DNA from: an uncultured Cyclobacteriaceae bacterium
Lineage (GTDB): Bacteria; Bacteroidota; Bacteroidia; Cytophagales; Cyclobacteriaceae
Reading direction: 5' to 3'
Length of the DNA: 64,000 bases
Assembly: GCA_943788235.1 (NCBI GenBank)
Contig: CALSPM010000003.1
Span: 297,501 to 361,500, forward strand
Within the stretch, counting starts at the first letter, position 1. Every line of letters starts with the position of its first letter. Below, in pieces: positions 9,457 to 17,169 of the stretch. The position numbers and the translations under genes were made by a program. The notes under the pieces are model-generated. The model had not been told where the DNA came from. It did not search any database and saw only the letters and a list, made by a program, of their open reading frames with translations.

Positions 9457-9828
9457 TTATTGAATGAATTTATTGGTGAGGTAATATCCCATGGCTACAA
9501 ACAATAAACCACCTAAAAGACTTAAAAAAATATAACTCAAAGCCATGACTATATTTCCTGATTTGAGGAGGGACAAACTTTCAAATGAAAAACTTGAGAA
9601 GGTAGTAAATCCTCCACAAAACCCGGTGATAAGGAGTAGTTTCCAAAAGGTTTGATCCTTTAGGGATAGGGCCATAAGGACACCAATCAACAAAGAGCCT
9701 ATGAGGTTAATGCCGAAAGTAGCCCATGGAAATAATAGATTCAATAGGCCCATTTTAATATTAATCAAATGGCGAAGTCCACTTCCGAAAAAGGCACCTA
9801 ACCCCACAAGTAATACATCTTTAATCAT
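9457..9828 (-). CDS. crcB: Fluoride ion exporter CrcB/Fluc
   Basis: A 123-residue four-helix membrane protein. Family signatures are present: GSGLRHLIN in the first helix, NLIGSLLIG in the second and GFCGGFTTFSSFSFE in the third, the last holding the break, sodium-site and Phe-box residues. Fluc proteins act as dual-topology dimers that release fluoride from the cytoplasm. A single gene suggests a homodimer. No fluoride riboswitch is seen just upstream, because the start overlaps the preceding acpH by 4 bases. Confidence 0.95.
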   Translation of the reverse strand: MIKDVLLVGLGAFFGSGLRHLINIKMGLLNLLFPWATFGINLIGSLLIGVLMALSLKDQTFWKLLLITGFCGGFTTFSSFSFESLSLLKSGNIVMALSYIFLSLLGGLLFVAMGYYLTNKFIQ

Positions 9829-10412
9829 AATTGGTGCGTCATATATTCATTTATTTCCGCCCTTAATTCTGGGAAAAAGCAATTAAAATCCTCTTGATAT
9901 TTGCTGAAATTTTTCATTAATTCAAGGACTGCCCTTTCCATCTTAGATTCAAATTTAGTTCTTCTTGACATACCAGTCAATGCCTTGTCTATTCCTTCTA
10001 AAGTACGGTACTCATAGAGCCAATTATCTCGCTTCATGTAATGGAGAACATGATGGGCCTTTTCAGGAAGAATCAGTTTATTTTTATCTGTGAGGCTATA
10101 AAAATGGTGTGTAAAATCTTCTAGGCCAATCAATCCATATTGAGACCAATTCAAGGCCAGAAAGTGATCGTAGTACATATCCACAATAACGGGAGCGTAA
10201 TGACCAAATTGGGGTCTCAAGCGAATTTTGCTTTTTTTGACAATAGCATGCGTATCTGTGTAATGATCAATATAGTGATGAAGCTTGATACCTTTTTGTA
10301 TTTCAGTATTGTATTTTTTCTGATCCTTGCTTCTGACAAAATCGCCTAAAAAATTTCCTACTTTTAATAGGTCATTGTCTCCAGATAGGAAAAGGTGTGC
10401 TAAATAGTTCAA
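9825..10412 (-). CDS. acpH: Acyl carrier protein phosphodiesterase (AcpH-like)
   Basis: A 195-residue protein of the AcpH/DUF479 family, HD-like hydrolases that remove the 4'-phosphopantetheine arm from acyl carrier protein. Conserved segments include MNYLAHLFLSG at the start, GNFLGDFVR (18-26) and the metal-site motif HHYIDHYTD (about 45-53). Length fits the E. coli protein (about 193). It is the first gene of a minus-strand unit and overlaps crcB by 4 bases; this pairing has no obvious functional link. Confidence 0.88.
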   Translation of the reverse strand: MNYLAHLFLSGDNDLLKVGNFLGDFVRSKDQKKYNTEIQKGIKLHHYIDHYTDTHAIVKKSKIRLRPQFGHYAPVIVDMYYDHFLALNWSQYGLIGLEDFTHHFYSLTDKNKLILPEKAHHVLHYMKRDNWLYEYRTLEGIDKALTGMSRRTKFESKMERAVLELMKNFSKYQEDFNCFFPELRAEINEYMTHQL

Positions 10413-10732
10413 ATTAGACTAAAAAATGAATAGGAAAGACAAATACAACTGAATCGATTTTTCAAGCAAGTAGAAAATAATGAATGAAAACGAAATTAAA
10501 TGAATTTGCGATAAAATATAAGCTAGACCTTGAGATCCCAAATCTTGTTCTTATTATTGATGAGGTCTTTCAAAACATAATTTGTATTTTAACATATTAT
10601 AAACAGCACTATGACAATAGATGGAGTGGTTCTCAAATGAAAGGAGTCAAACCGACCTTCAATTAAATTTACACCCACCACAATCCCTAAAATTTTAAAG
10701 AAAGAAATAAAAGAACAATTACATTTGTGTCA
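10413..10732. other. Intergenic region between divergent acpH and madL
   Basis: About 320 AT-rich bases that should hold the promoters of both divergent units. A 60-codon frame at 10484-10666 on plus has no recognisable features, and I do not call it a gene. No riboswitch or strong hairpin was seen. Confidence 0.5.
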
Positions 10733-11110
10733 ATGAAAATTTACGGAGTGGCCTTCCTTGCAGCTTGTTACTTGATGGGGCAAGTGATTGGAAAATACAT
10801 TGGGATAGGTCTAGGTATTGGAGGTAATGTAGGTGGAGTCGGAATCGCAATGATCTTGCTAGTGATGATCAATGATCGGTTTTATAAGAAAACCTCTTTA
10901 CACGTAGAGACCCAAGCGGGAGTACTTTTTTGGAGCAGTATGTACATACCCGTGATTGTTGCCATGTCGTCGATTCTGAATGTCAAGGTGGCTCTTTCGA
11001 ATGGATGGGTAGCTATCTTTTCCGGAATCTTAGCTACTTCATGTTGTTATTTATTGATTCCCTTAATTTCTAAATGGTCACAGTTGAATTTAAAAAAATC
11101 CACCGAATGA
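10733..11110 (+). CDS. madL: Malonate transporter subunit MadL
   Basis: A 125-residue membrane protein. It begins MKIYGVAFLAAC and has GIGGNVGGVGIAMILLVMIND in the second helix, both typical of MadL, the small subunit of the sodium-dependent malonate importer known from Malonomonas. ATG at 10733 is chosen over a GTG two codons earlier because family members start at MKIYG. Its stop overlaps the madM start (ATGA), which implies coupled translation. No malonate decarboxylase genes are nearby. Confidence 0.9.
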   Translation: MKIYGVAFLAACYLMGQVIGKYIGIGLGIGGNVGGVGIAMILLVMINDRFYKKTSLHVETQAGVLFWSSMYIPVIVAMSSILNVKVALSNGWVAIFSGILATSCCYLLIPLISKWSQLNLKKSTE

Positions 11111-11859
11111 TAGGTTTGGATGTTTTAGATGAGGTATTTATCAAAAATGGATTGATCCTGGCCTTTTTGATCGTGGGAGTGATATTATTTTTGGCCGATT
11201 GGATGTCAAAAAAAATATTTAATAAACGGATTCCAGGAGTAGCGATTGCTATTTTAGCAGCTCTTGTGATGGCCTACTTTGGAGGTGATGAAGGGATTTC
11301 AAATCATCCTTTTTTTTCGGGTATGGCGCTGTTAGGAGGGGTAATGTTTCGCGATTTCACAATAGTTGCAACCGCTATGGGGGCTAACTTGTTTGAGTTG
11401 CGGAAAACGGGATTGCCTGGAATTATTTCATTATTATTAGGTATAACTGTTACCTTTTTTGTAGGGGGATCGATTGGATATGCTATGGGCTATACGGATG
11501 CTGTGAGTTTCACTACGATTGGAGCAGGCGCTTGCACCTATATCGTGGGACCCATTACTGGGGCTGCTATTGGTGCCTCTTCAGATTTAATTGTCATTAG
11601 CATTGCCGCAGGTGTAGTCAAAACCATTTTTGTAACTATTATCACGCCCTTAGTAGCCAAAAAAATAGGATTAGATAATCCAAGTACAGCCATGATTTTT
11701 GGAGGAATGATTGGTACCACGAGTGGGGTGGCGGCAGGTTTAGCGGCTACAGATCCCAAATTGGTACCTTATGGTGCGTTGACGGCTACCTTTTATACAG
11801 GAATTGGCGTCTTACTATGTCCTTCGGTTTTTTACCTTTTCATGGTTTATTTATTGTGA
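11107..11859 (+). CDS. madM: Malonate transporter subunit MadM
   Basis: A 250-residue, very hydrophobic protein with about eight helices and many Gly/Ala-rich segments (GAGACTYIVGPITGAAIGASS, GGMIGTTSGVAAGLAATDPK, the latter given by its first 20 residues), as in MadM. With MadL it forms the sodium:malonate symporter. The frame is open from 11074, but ATG at 11107 overlaps the madL stop as ATGA and gives the expected start MIGLDVLDEVF. Inferred role: uptake of malonate or a related dicarboxylate. Confidence 0.9.
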   Translation: MIGLDVLDEVFIKNGLILAFLIVGVILFLADWMSKKIFNKRIPGVAIAILAALVMAYFGGDEGISNHPFFSGMALLGGVMFRDFTIVATAMGANLFELRKTGLPGIISLLLGITVTFFVGGSIGYAMGYTDAVSFTTIGAGACTYIVGPITGAAIGASSDLIVISIAAGVVKTIFVTIITPLVAKKIGLDNPSTAMIFGGMIGTTSGVAAGLAATDPKLVPYGALTATFYTGIGVLLCPSVFYLFMVYLL

Positions 11860-12061
11860 TCGTCTGATAGGTCAAGAAGGTGATTCGTTGGGAAGGCCTC
11901 GTAACGGCAAGTCATAAAAGATGCAGATTGAATCGGCAGAACTTGATAACTCAATAGCGATGGCACTATGTGGCTCGTTTCTTTCCTAAAGACAAAGTTA
12001 GCCCCTAGGAGAGAATTAAACTTACTTTACATAATATATTAATTAAAGAGAATTCACAAAT

Positions 12062-13957
12062 ATGACGGACCCACATCAGCATTTTTCTCAACTGCTTGAA
12101 CTCCTTAAAATAGAGCGCCAGGAAGATAGAGATCAATATGAGGCTAAAATTCGTAATAAATCAATAGATCAACGTAAGTCCGATGGAATTACTTGTTATC
12201 CACTGCATTTCAAAAGTTTTAAGTTGGGGATAGGGGATCATTGCATTTTAACCTTCGGTTATGTGCCAATGAAGGGAAAACGACATATGTTTCAAGTGGG
12301 TGTTTCGTCCAGCCTTTTCGTAAATAAAGATCAAAAAACACATTCATGTCAGGGCATTATATCCATGGTGAAGCCCGATGAGATTGCTATTATGCTCAGT
12401 AGAAATGAAGCACCAAAATGGCTTGATAAGGGGAAAATAGGATTAGATTTACTCTTTGATGAAGCTACTTACGATCAAATGGAAAAAATGCTCGGGGTCT
12501 TAATGGATAATACCACAGGGAGAACGGCAGAGATGATTCAATATACATTGGGCAATGCCCGTCCTAGGTTTGAGGGATTACAGGGAATAACTTATCCAGA
12601 TTTGAATATCAGTCAAAATGAAGCCTTAAACCAAGTCAATGCAGCAAAAGACATAGGCTTGATTCATGGCCCCCCTGGCACAGGTAAAACAACTACCTTG
12701 GTGACATGTATCAGACATGTTTTACAAACAGAAAAACAAGTACTGGTCTGTGCACCTAGTAATTCGGCAGTTGACTTAATCGTTGAAAAACTCCATCAAA
12801 AACAAGTGCCCGTTACAAGGCTAGGTCATCCGGCTCGGGTGACTGAGGAGATAGAAAAACATACTTTAGATGCGCAAATTACCCAAAATCCGCTGTTCAA
12901 AGAATTAAAAAAAATAAGAAAAAAAGGAGAGGAGCTTAGGCGACTGGGGAAGCAGTATAAACGCAGCTTCGGTCGAGTAGAGGCCCAAGAACGTAAATGG
13001 ATGTTGCAAGAAGCTAGATTTTTAAAAGCTGAGGGGCGGCGATTGGAAGATCAGATGGTCGAAGACATCTTAAATACGGTTGCTGTGATTGCGTGCACTT
13101 TGGTAGGTGCTAATAATCAACGTATTTCTAGCATTCGGGTTAAAACCGTATTTATTGACGAATCTTCGCAGGCGTTAGAGCCTGCTGCATGGATAGCGAT
13201 CAGTAAAGCTGAGCGCGTCATTATGGCGGGAGATCATCTGCAATTGGCACCTACCGTTAAATCTAAGGAAGCGCTTGCTAAAGGATTTGGGAATACTATT
13301 TTTGAAAGATGTATCAATGCTTATGATATTGATGTAATGCTTACCCAACAGTATCGCATGCATCCAGAGATCATGGCGTTTTCCAATCAATATTTTTATC
13401 GAGGCTTATTGACGTCCGACGCTTCTATTTTGGAGCGACCGTTAAAGTTTGAAAGGATGACTGAGTTTATAGATACGGCGGGTTGTGGATATGAAGAGAC
13501 ATTGAATAAAGAAACCTTAAGTACTTTCAATCGTGAAGAAGCTAGTTTTACGATTAATCAGTTGAAAGGAATCGTTGCGGGTCATGATCGGCCAGAAGAT
13601 TACAGTTATGCCATTATTGCTCCCTATAAAGCTCAGGTAGAATTATTAAGATATTTTTTGAGTGAACTTAAATATCCACCTGCCTTATTAAAACGAATAA
13701 GTATCAACTCCGTCGATGCTTTTCAGGGTCAAGAAAGAGACATTGTTTTGATTTCTCTGACTCGAAGTAATGTTCAAGGCGTTATAGGATTTTTGTCAGA
13801 AGAAAAGCGTATGAATGTAGCTATGACACGTGCCAAATATCAGCTTTTGCTTATTGGAGACTCGGCGACTTTAAGCAGACATAGTTTTTTCGATAAATTA
13901 ATCCAACATTACCAAGCGCAGAATCATTATAGAAGTGCTTTTGAGTTTCTTTATTGA
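12062..13957 (+). CDS. Superfamily 1 DNA/RNA helicase, UPF1/IGHMBP2-like
   Basis: A 631-residue SF1B helicase. All motifs are visible: Walker A GPPGTGKTT (203-211), motif Ia CAPSNSAVD, Walker B FIDESSQ (364-370, Asp366 and Glu367), motif III MAGDHLQLAP, motif IV QQYRMHPE, motif V SVDAFQGQERD and motif VI NVAMTRAK. A domain 1B region (about 45-160) and a basic helical stalk (about 280-330) resemble IGHMBP2/SMUBP-2, which unwinds DNA or RNA 5' to 3'. Bacterial members are of unknown role. It stands alone, 200 bases after madM. Confidence 0.92.
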   Translation: MTDPHQHFSQLLELLKIERQEDRDQYEAKIRNKSIDQRKSDGITCYPLHFKSFKLGIGDHCILTFGYVPMKGKRHMFQVGVSSSLFVNKDQKTHSCQGIISMVKPDEIAIMLSRNEAPKWLDKGKIGLDLLFDEATYDQMEKMLGVLMDNTTGRTAEMIQYTLGNARPRFEGLQGITYPDLNISQNEALNQVNAAKDIGLIHGPPGTGKTTTLVTCIRHVLQTEKQVLVCAPSNSAVDLIVEKLHQKQVPVTRLGHPARVTEEIEKHTLDAQITQNPLFKELKKIRKKGEELRRLGKQYKRSFGRVEAQERKWMLQEARFLKAEGRRLEDQMVEDILNTVAVIACTLVGANNQRISSIRVKTVFIDESSQALEPAAWIAISKAERVIMAGDHLQLAPTVKSKEALAKGFGNTIFERCINAYDIDVMLTQQYRMHPEIMAFSNQYFYRGLLTSDASILERPLKFERMTEFIDTAGCGYEETLNKETLSTFNREEASFTINQLKGIVAGHDRPEDYSYAIIAPYKAQVELLRYFLSELKYPPALLKRISINSVDAFQGQERDIVLISLTRSNVQGVIGFLSEEKRMNVAMTRAKYQLLLIGDSATLSRHSFFDKLIQHYQAQNHYRSAFEFLY

Positions 13958-13968
13958 GTATGCCATCA

Positions 13969-15339
13969 TTACCTGATATTAATTTGGTGCATACTTTTGG
14001 TAAAAGAGGTTTGTATTGCTTCCTGATTCAGATGTTTTTGGTTTTTAACCACCCATTGACCGTTGATCAAAGTACCCATCAAATCGTTGGATTGACCTGA
14101 ATAAACTAAGGTAGCCAAAATGTTTTCGGGTTGTGATACGGATATTAATGGAGCATTGGCATTTAAGACGACTGCGTCTAGGGACTGACCTACAGTAAGG
14201 AAATTTGACTTTTTTTCTCCCATGGCTTTTCTTCCATTGTGCCAAGCCATGTCCACAGCAAATTTTCCAGCATCTCCTTGGTGTTCAGAAGTGAACTGCG
14301 CACGATCATGAGTTTTGGTACGTTGACCATAATCAAGTATTCTGAGTTCTTCTAAGGGATTGAGATTGATTTGACTGTCGGTACCAATGGACCACTTACC
14401 TCCTTGATTTTGAAATTCTTTGAGTGAGAAAATACCATCGCCTAGATTGCCTTCTGTTGAAGGACAGAGCACGACTTGTGCTTGGCTCGCAGCAATTCCC
14501 TTGACTTCTTGAGAATTTAATTGAGTACAATGAATGAGATGAAATCGCTCATTCAAAACGCCCTGATTTAACAACCATTGGGCAGGTCTTTCTCCGTAAA
14601 AATCAACACAGGCGTCTACTTCTTTCAGCTGTTCGGCAAGATGTAAATGGATCGGAGCATGTGTGGGCCCTTCTTTAAAAATACGTTCTATGGAATTCTT
14701 ATCAGCAGCTCTTAACGAGTGGATGCCAAAACCCATTTGGGCATTCTCATAATGTTTGATGGATGCATCTGAGGCTTCCAATAAGCGAAAATAATCATCA
14801 ACATCTTTACTTAAGAATCTTCTTTGATGGGATTCTGCAGGCAGGCCAAACCCTCCTTTTTGATAAAAAATGGGGATCAAAGTAATATGAATACCTGCGG
14901 TTTTTGCTGCTGAAATCAATCGCATTCCTAGTTCGCTTATATTGGCATAGGGTAGGCCTTTATCATCGTGATGTAAATAGTGAAATTCAGCTACTGAGGT
15001 GTAACCGTTACAAAGCATTTCCACGTAAAGCATGGTGGCTATGGATTCTAATTGTTCAGGATTGATTGATAGGGCTACTTCGTACATGGCATGTCGCCAA
15101 GCCCAAAAATCATCTTTACGACATCGATAGGTGTGTATTTCCGCCAAACCAGACATGGCATACTGAAAGGCATGCGAATGGGCGTTTTGAAATCCGGGCA
15201 AAAGGTAGCCATCAATGTACTCATTAGAAGTGCCGTTTGACTGAATTTTGGTAATTTTTCCGTTAGAATCGATGGTTATGAATGGATTCAATAACCAATC
15301 TTTTTGTTGTAAAATACCTTTTACCTGATACGTTTTCAT
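13969..15339 (-). CDS. hutF: Formimidoylglutamate deiminase HutF
   Basis: A 456-residue amidohydrolase. Metal ligands are in NAHSHAF (His54, His56), IHLHLAEQ and IGTDSQINLNP. The segments SHAFQYAMSGLAE and DDFWAWRHAMYEVA are diagnostic for HutF, which turns N-formimidoyl-glutamate into N-formyl-glutamate in the five-step histidine degradation route. No hutH, hutU, hutI or hutG is in the window, so the pathway must be completed elsewhere. The gene is convergent with the helicase, 11 bases away. Confidence 0.9.
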   Translation of the reverse strand: MKTYQVKGILQQKDWLLNPFITIDSNGKITKIQSNGTSNEYIDGYLLPGFQNAHSHAFQYAMSGLAEIHTYRCRKDDFWAWRHAMYEVALSINPEQLESIATMLYVEMLCNGYTSVAEFHYLHHDDKGLPYANISELGMRLISAAKTAGIHITLIPIFYQKGGFGLPAESHQRRFLSKDVDDYFRLLEASDASIKHYENAQMGFGIHSLRAADKNSIERIFKEGPTHAPIHLHLAEQLKEVDACVDFYGERPAQWLLNQGVLNERFHLIHCTQLNSQEVKGIAASQAQVVLCPSTEGNLGDGIFSLKEFQNQGGKWSIGTDSQINLNPLEELRILDYGQRTKTHDRAQFTSEHQGDAGKFAVDMAWHNGRKAMGEKKSNFLTVGQSLDAVVLNANAPLISVSQPENILATLVYSGQSNDLMGTLINGQWVVKNQKHLNQEAIQTSFTKSMHQINIR

Positions 15340-15400
15340 TGCGATGTCATGAAATAATATTTTTCAATTCATTAAGATACAATTTTCATTCAAGTTCAAA

Positions 15401-16051
15401 TTATATTTCACCTGTAAGTAAGGCAATGCTCATTAAAATACCGTTATATAATGCATGAAATAGGATACTCCATATTAATCCAAACCTAACACGTAGATAA
15501 CCTAAATTGATGCCAATTAAGATTTGAGGAGCTACGAGGATAGGTGCGAGTAAATAGATATTTAGGGAGGGCTCAAAATTCATGATATGTATGAGTCCGA
15601 ATGCCACCGTTATCATATAAAAAATCCATCCGTAAAATTTATCCCAAACTTGTCGAGCTGTTTTAAGAAGGCTTCTTTTTTCACCTAAGTGAAGGGCTAC
15701 TCCTATGTGAATGCTCCATAAGATCAATAAGTTAGATCTGAATTTTAAAATCAATCTAAACATTATTTCTTCAAAAAGAGGTGCCACTATCACGGCAAAA
15801 AAGAAGATCAATACAGGGTCCATTTCTTGGAAAATTTTTTGTAACCTATGCATATCCTCTTCCCATAAACCCAATTGTTCCAATCCACCGATGAGAGACA
15901 TAAGGACTAAAAGGGGAGGCATTTGGATCAAAAAGAGGGCCAAACAAGTGCCTATTTTGAGCCGAAGGGATGCTTTATCCTCAGACAGTTCGACTGGTTT
16001 TTTGATAAAACGCCACAGGGCATGAAAGGTCATTACAATTACGTCAGACAT
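15401..16051 (-). CDS. CPBP family intramembrane metalloprotease
   Basis: A 216-residue membrane protein of the CAAX protease/bacteriocin-processing family. The three motifs are present: EEIMFR (Glu94, Glu95, Arg99), FGLIH before MNF (second motif) and HALYNG (third motif, His and Asn). About six hydrophobic segments. Family members cleave membrane-embedded peptides or protect against bacteriocins; the substrate here is unknown. It lies 61 bases upstream of hutF on the same strand and is probably transcribed separately. Confidence 0.85.
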   Translation of the reverse strand: MSDVIVMTFHALWRFIKKPVELSEDKASLRLKIGTCLALFLIQMPPLLVLMSLIGGLEQLGLWEEDMHRLQKIFQEMDPVLIFFFAVIVAPLFEEIMFRLILKFRSNLLILWSIHIGVALHLGEKRSLLKTARQVWDKFYGWIFYMITVAFGLIHIMNFEPSLNIYLLAPILVAPQILIGINLGYLRVRFGLIWSILFHALYNGILMSIALLTGEI

Positions 16052-16567
16052 GTGAGTTTAAAGTAGTTTGTATAACGATTTTTGAATATTGATCTAATGA
16101 TCGACCCACTTGCCTTATCATGATTGTGGATAGCAAAATAGACACGAAATCAATGTATCTGATTACAGTGGCTTAAAGATAATACTTAAAATAGTTTTAA
16201 CGGAGATAATGAAATGACAAGATAAATGAGGGCGAGGATTAATGATTTTTCAGAGGTATTACATCACATAATTACTAACTGAAAGACTAAATAACTCAAA
16301 TGCTGAGTTGATTGATGATGACAGCTTACTTTATTTTAAAGTAATGTAACATCTCATTAGGGAGGCGAGGCCTCATTCTTGTTTGAATAAAAGTTAAGGA
16401 GAATAGTTAGAACATAACTATGTAATTGAATTTATATTAACATTTTAATAAAAATATAACTTAATGAAATAAAATATTTTAAAGAAAAAAACATATTGAG
16501 TATGAAATCATATAAACGTGTTTAGCTTGCGCACTCAAACAATTTAAAACTATTATTTCTTACTAAA
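16052..16567. other. Gene-free AT-rich region with two small inverted repeats
   Basis: 516 bases between the divergent CPBP protease and a lipoprotein gene. No coding frame is convincing. Two perfect hairpins lie close together: TACTTTA/TAAAGTA (16327-16333 and 16337-16343, 3-base loop) and GAGGC/GCCTC (16362-16366 and 16370-16374, 3-base loop). They have no T-run and could be operators or chance. The promoter of the lipoprotein gene should be in the last 100 bases. Confidence 0.5.
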
Positions 16568-17053
16568 ATGAAAAAATTAATTTTATCAATACTTGTGTTA
16601 CTTTCCTTAGCCTTTTACTCTTGTAGTGATGAGGACGCAGTTGTGGACGGCATCACTCTTGATAGGGGTTCCGTTACTTTCACCCTTGATGGCGAAAGCA
16701 AAAACTTCACTTTGCTTAATTCATTTACTATTGATGATACAGATACCACTGTGTTATTGGCCTTTGGAGATTCTGATGCAGAGACACTAGGTTTCGTTTT
16801 TGATTTACCTATGAGCTTTCCGTCAGAGCTTGGAGATGAAGCAATTGGTACTTACTCTGTTGATGACCTATCTTATGGAGCTATTTCGGGTCTTGTGGGA
16901 TCTATAGAACTCAAAATTAGTATTTACGAAAATGATGTAATGTCAGGAACTTTTTCAATGACTGGGATCAAAACTTCAGAAGATATTGCTGGAAGGGATT
17001 CAGTTATTGTGACAAATGGTATATTCACAAACATACCAACATCAGGCTTATAA
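16568..17053 (+). CDS. Putative lipoprotein of unknown function
   Basis: A 161-residue protein with a lipoprotein signal: basic start, hydrophobic core and FYSCSDEDA, with Cys19 as the lipidation site. The acidic residues after Cys fit surface export in Bacteroidota. The mature part is beta-rich and acidic, with a single domain and several Gly/Asp turns. It resembles small DUF-type lipoproteins of marine Bacteroidota, but I cannot name the family. It stands alone and is followed by a strong terminator. Confidence 0.72.
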   Translation: MKKLILSILVLLSLAFYSCSDEDAVVDGITLDRGSVTFTLDGESKNFTLLNSFTIDDTDTTVLLAFGDSDAETLGFVFDLPMSFPSELGDEAIGTYSVDDLSYGAISGLVGSIELKISIYENDVMSGTFSMTGIKTSEDIAGRDSVIVTNGIFTNIPTSGL

Positions 17054-17072
17054 TAGACAGAACAATAGAGCC

Positions 17073-17112
17073 AAAAAAAAGACCTTGAACAAATTTTTTC
17101 AAGGTCTTTTTA
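17073..17112 (+). terminator. Bidirectional Rho-independent terminator
   Basis: GACCTTGAA (17081-17089) pairs perfectly with TTCAAGGTC (17098-17106). A-rich bases before and TTTT after extend the stem on both sides, so it can end transcription from the lipoprotein gene on plus and from the radical SAM gene on minus. Confidence 0.85.
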
Positions 17113-17169
17113 TGTTACTCATATTCTATCTTCTTGCGTTTAGGCTATTTACTCAGACTCGACTTACTT

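Noticed and set aside
10484..10666. 60-codon plus-strand frame between acpH and madL
   Set aside because: No homology cue and AT-rich composition typical of a spacer; ends far from madL. Not supported as a gene.
10720..10727. TACATTTG, a match to the Bacteroidota -7 promoter element (TAnnTTTG), before madL
   Set aside because: It ends only 5 bases before the chosen ATG, too close for a normal leader, and no convincing -33 element was seen at the right distance.
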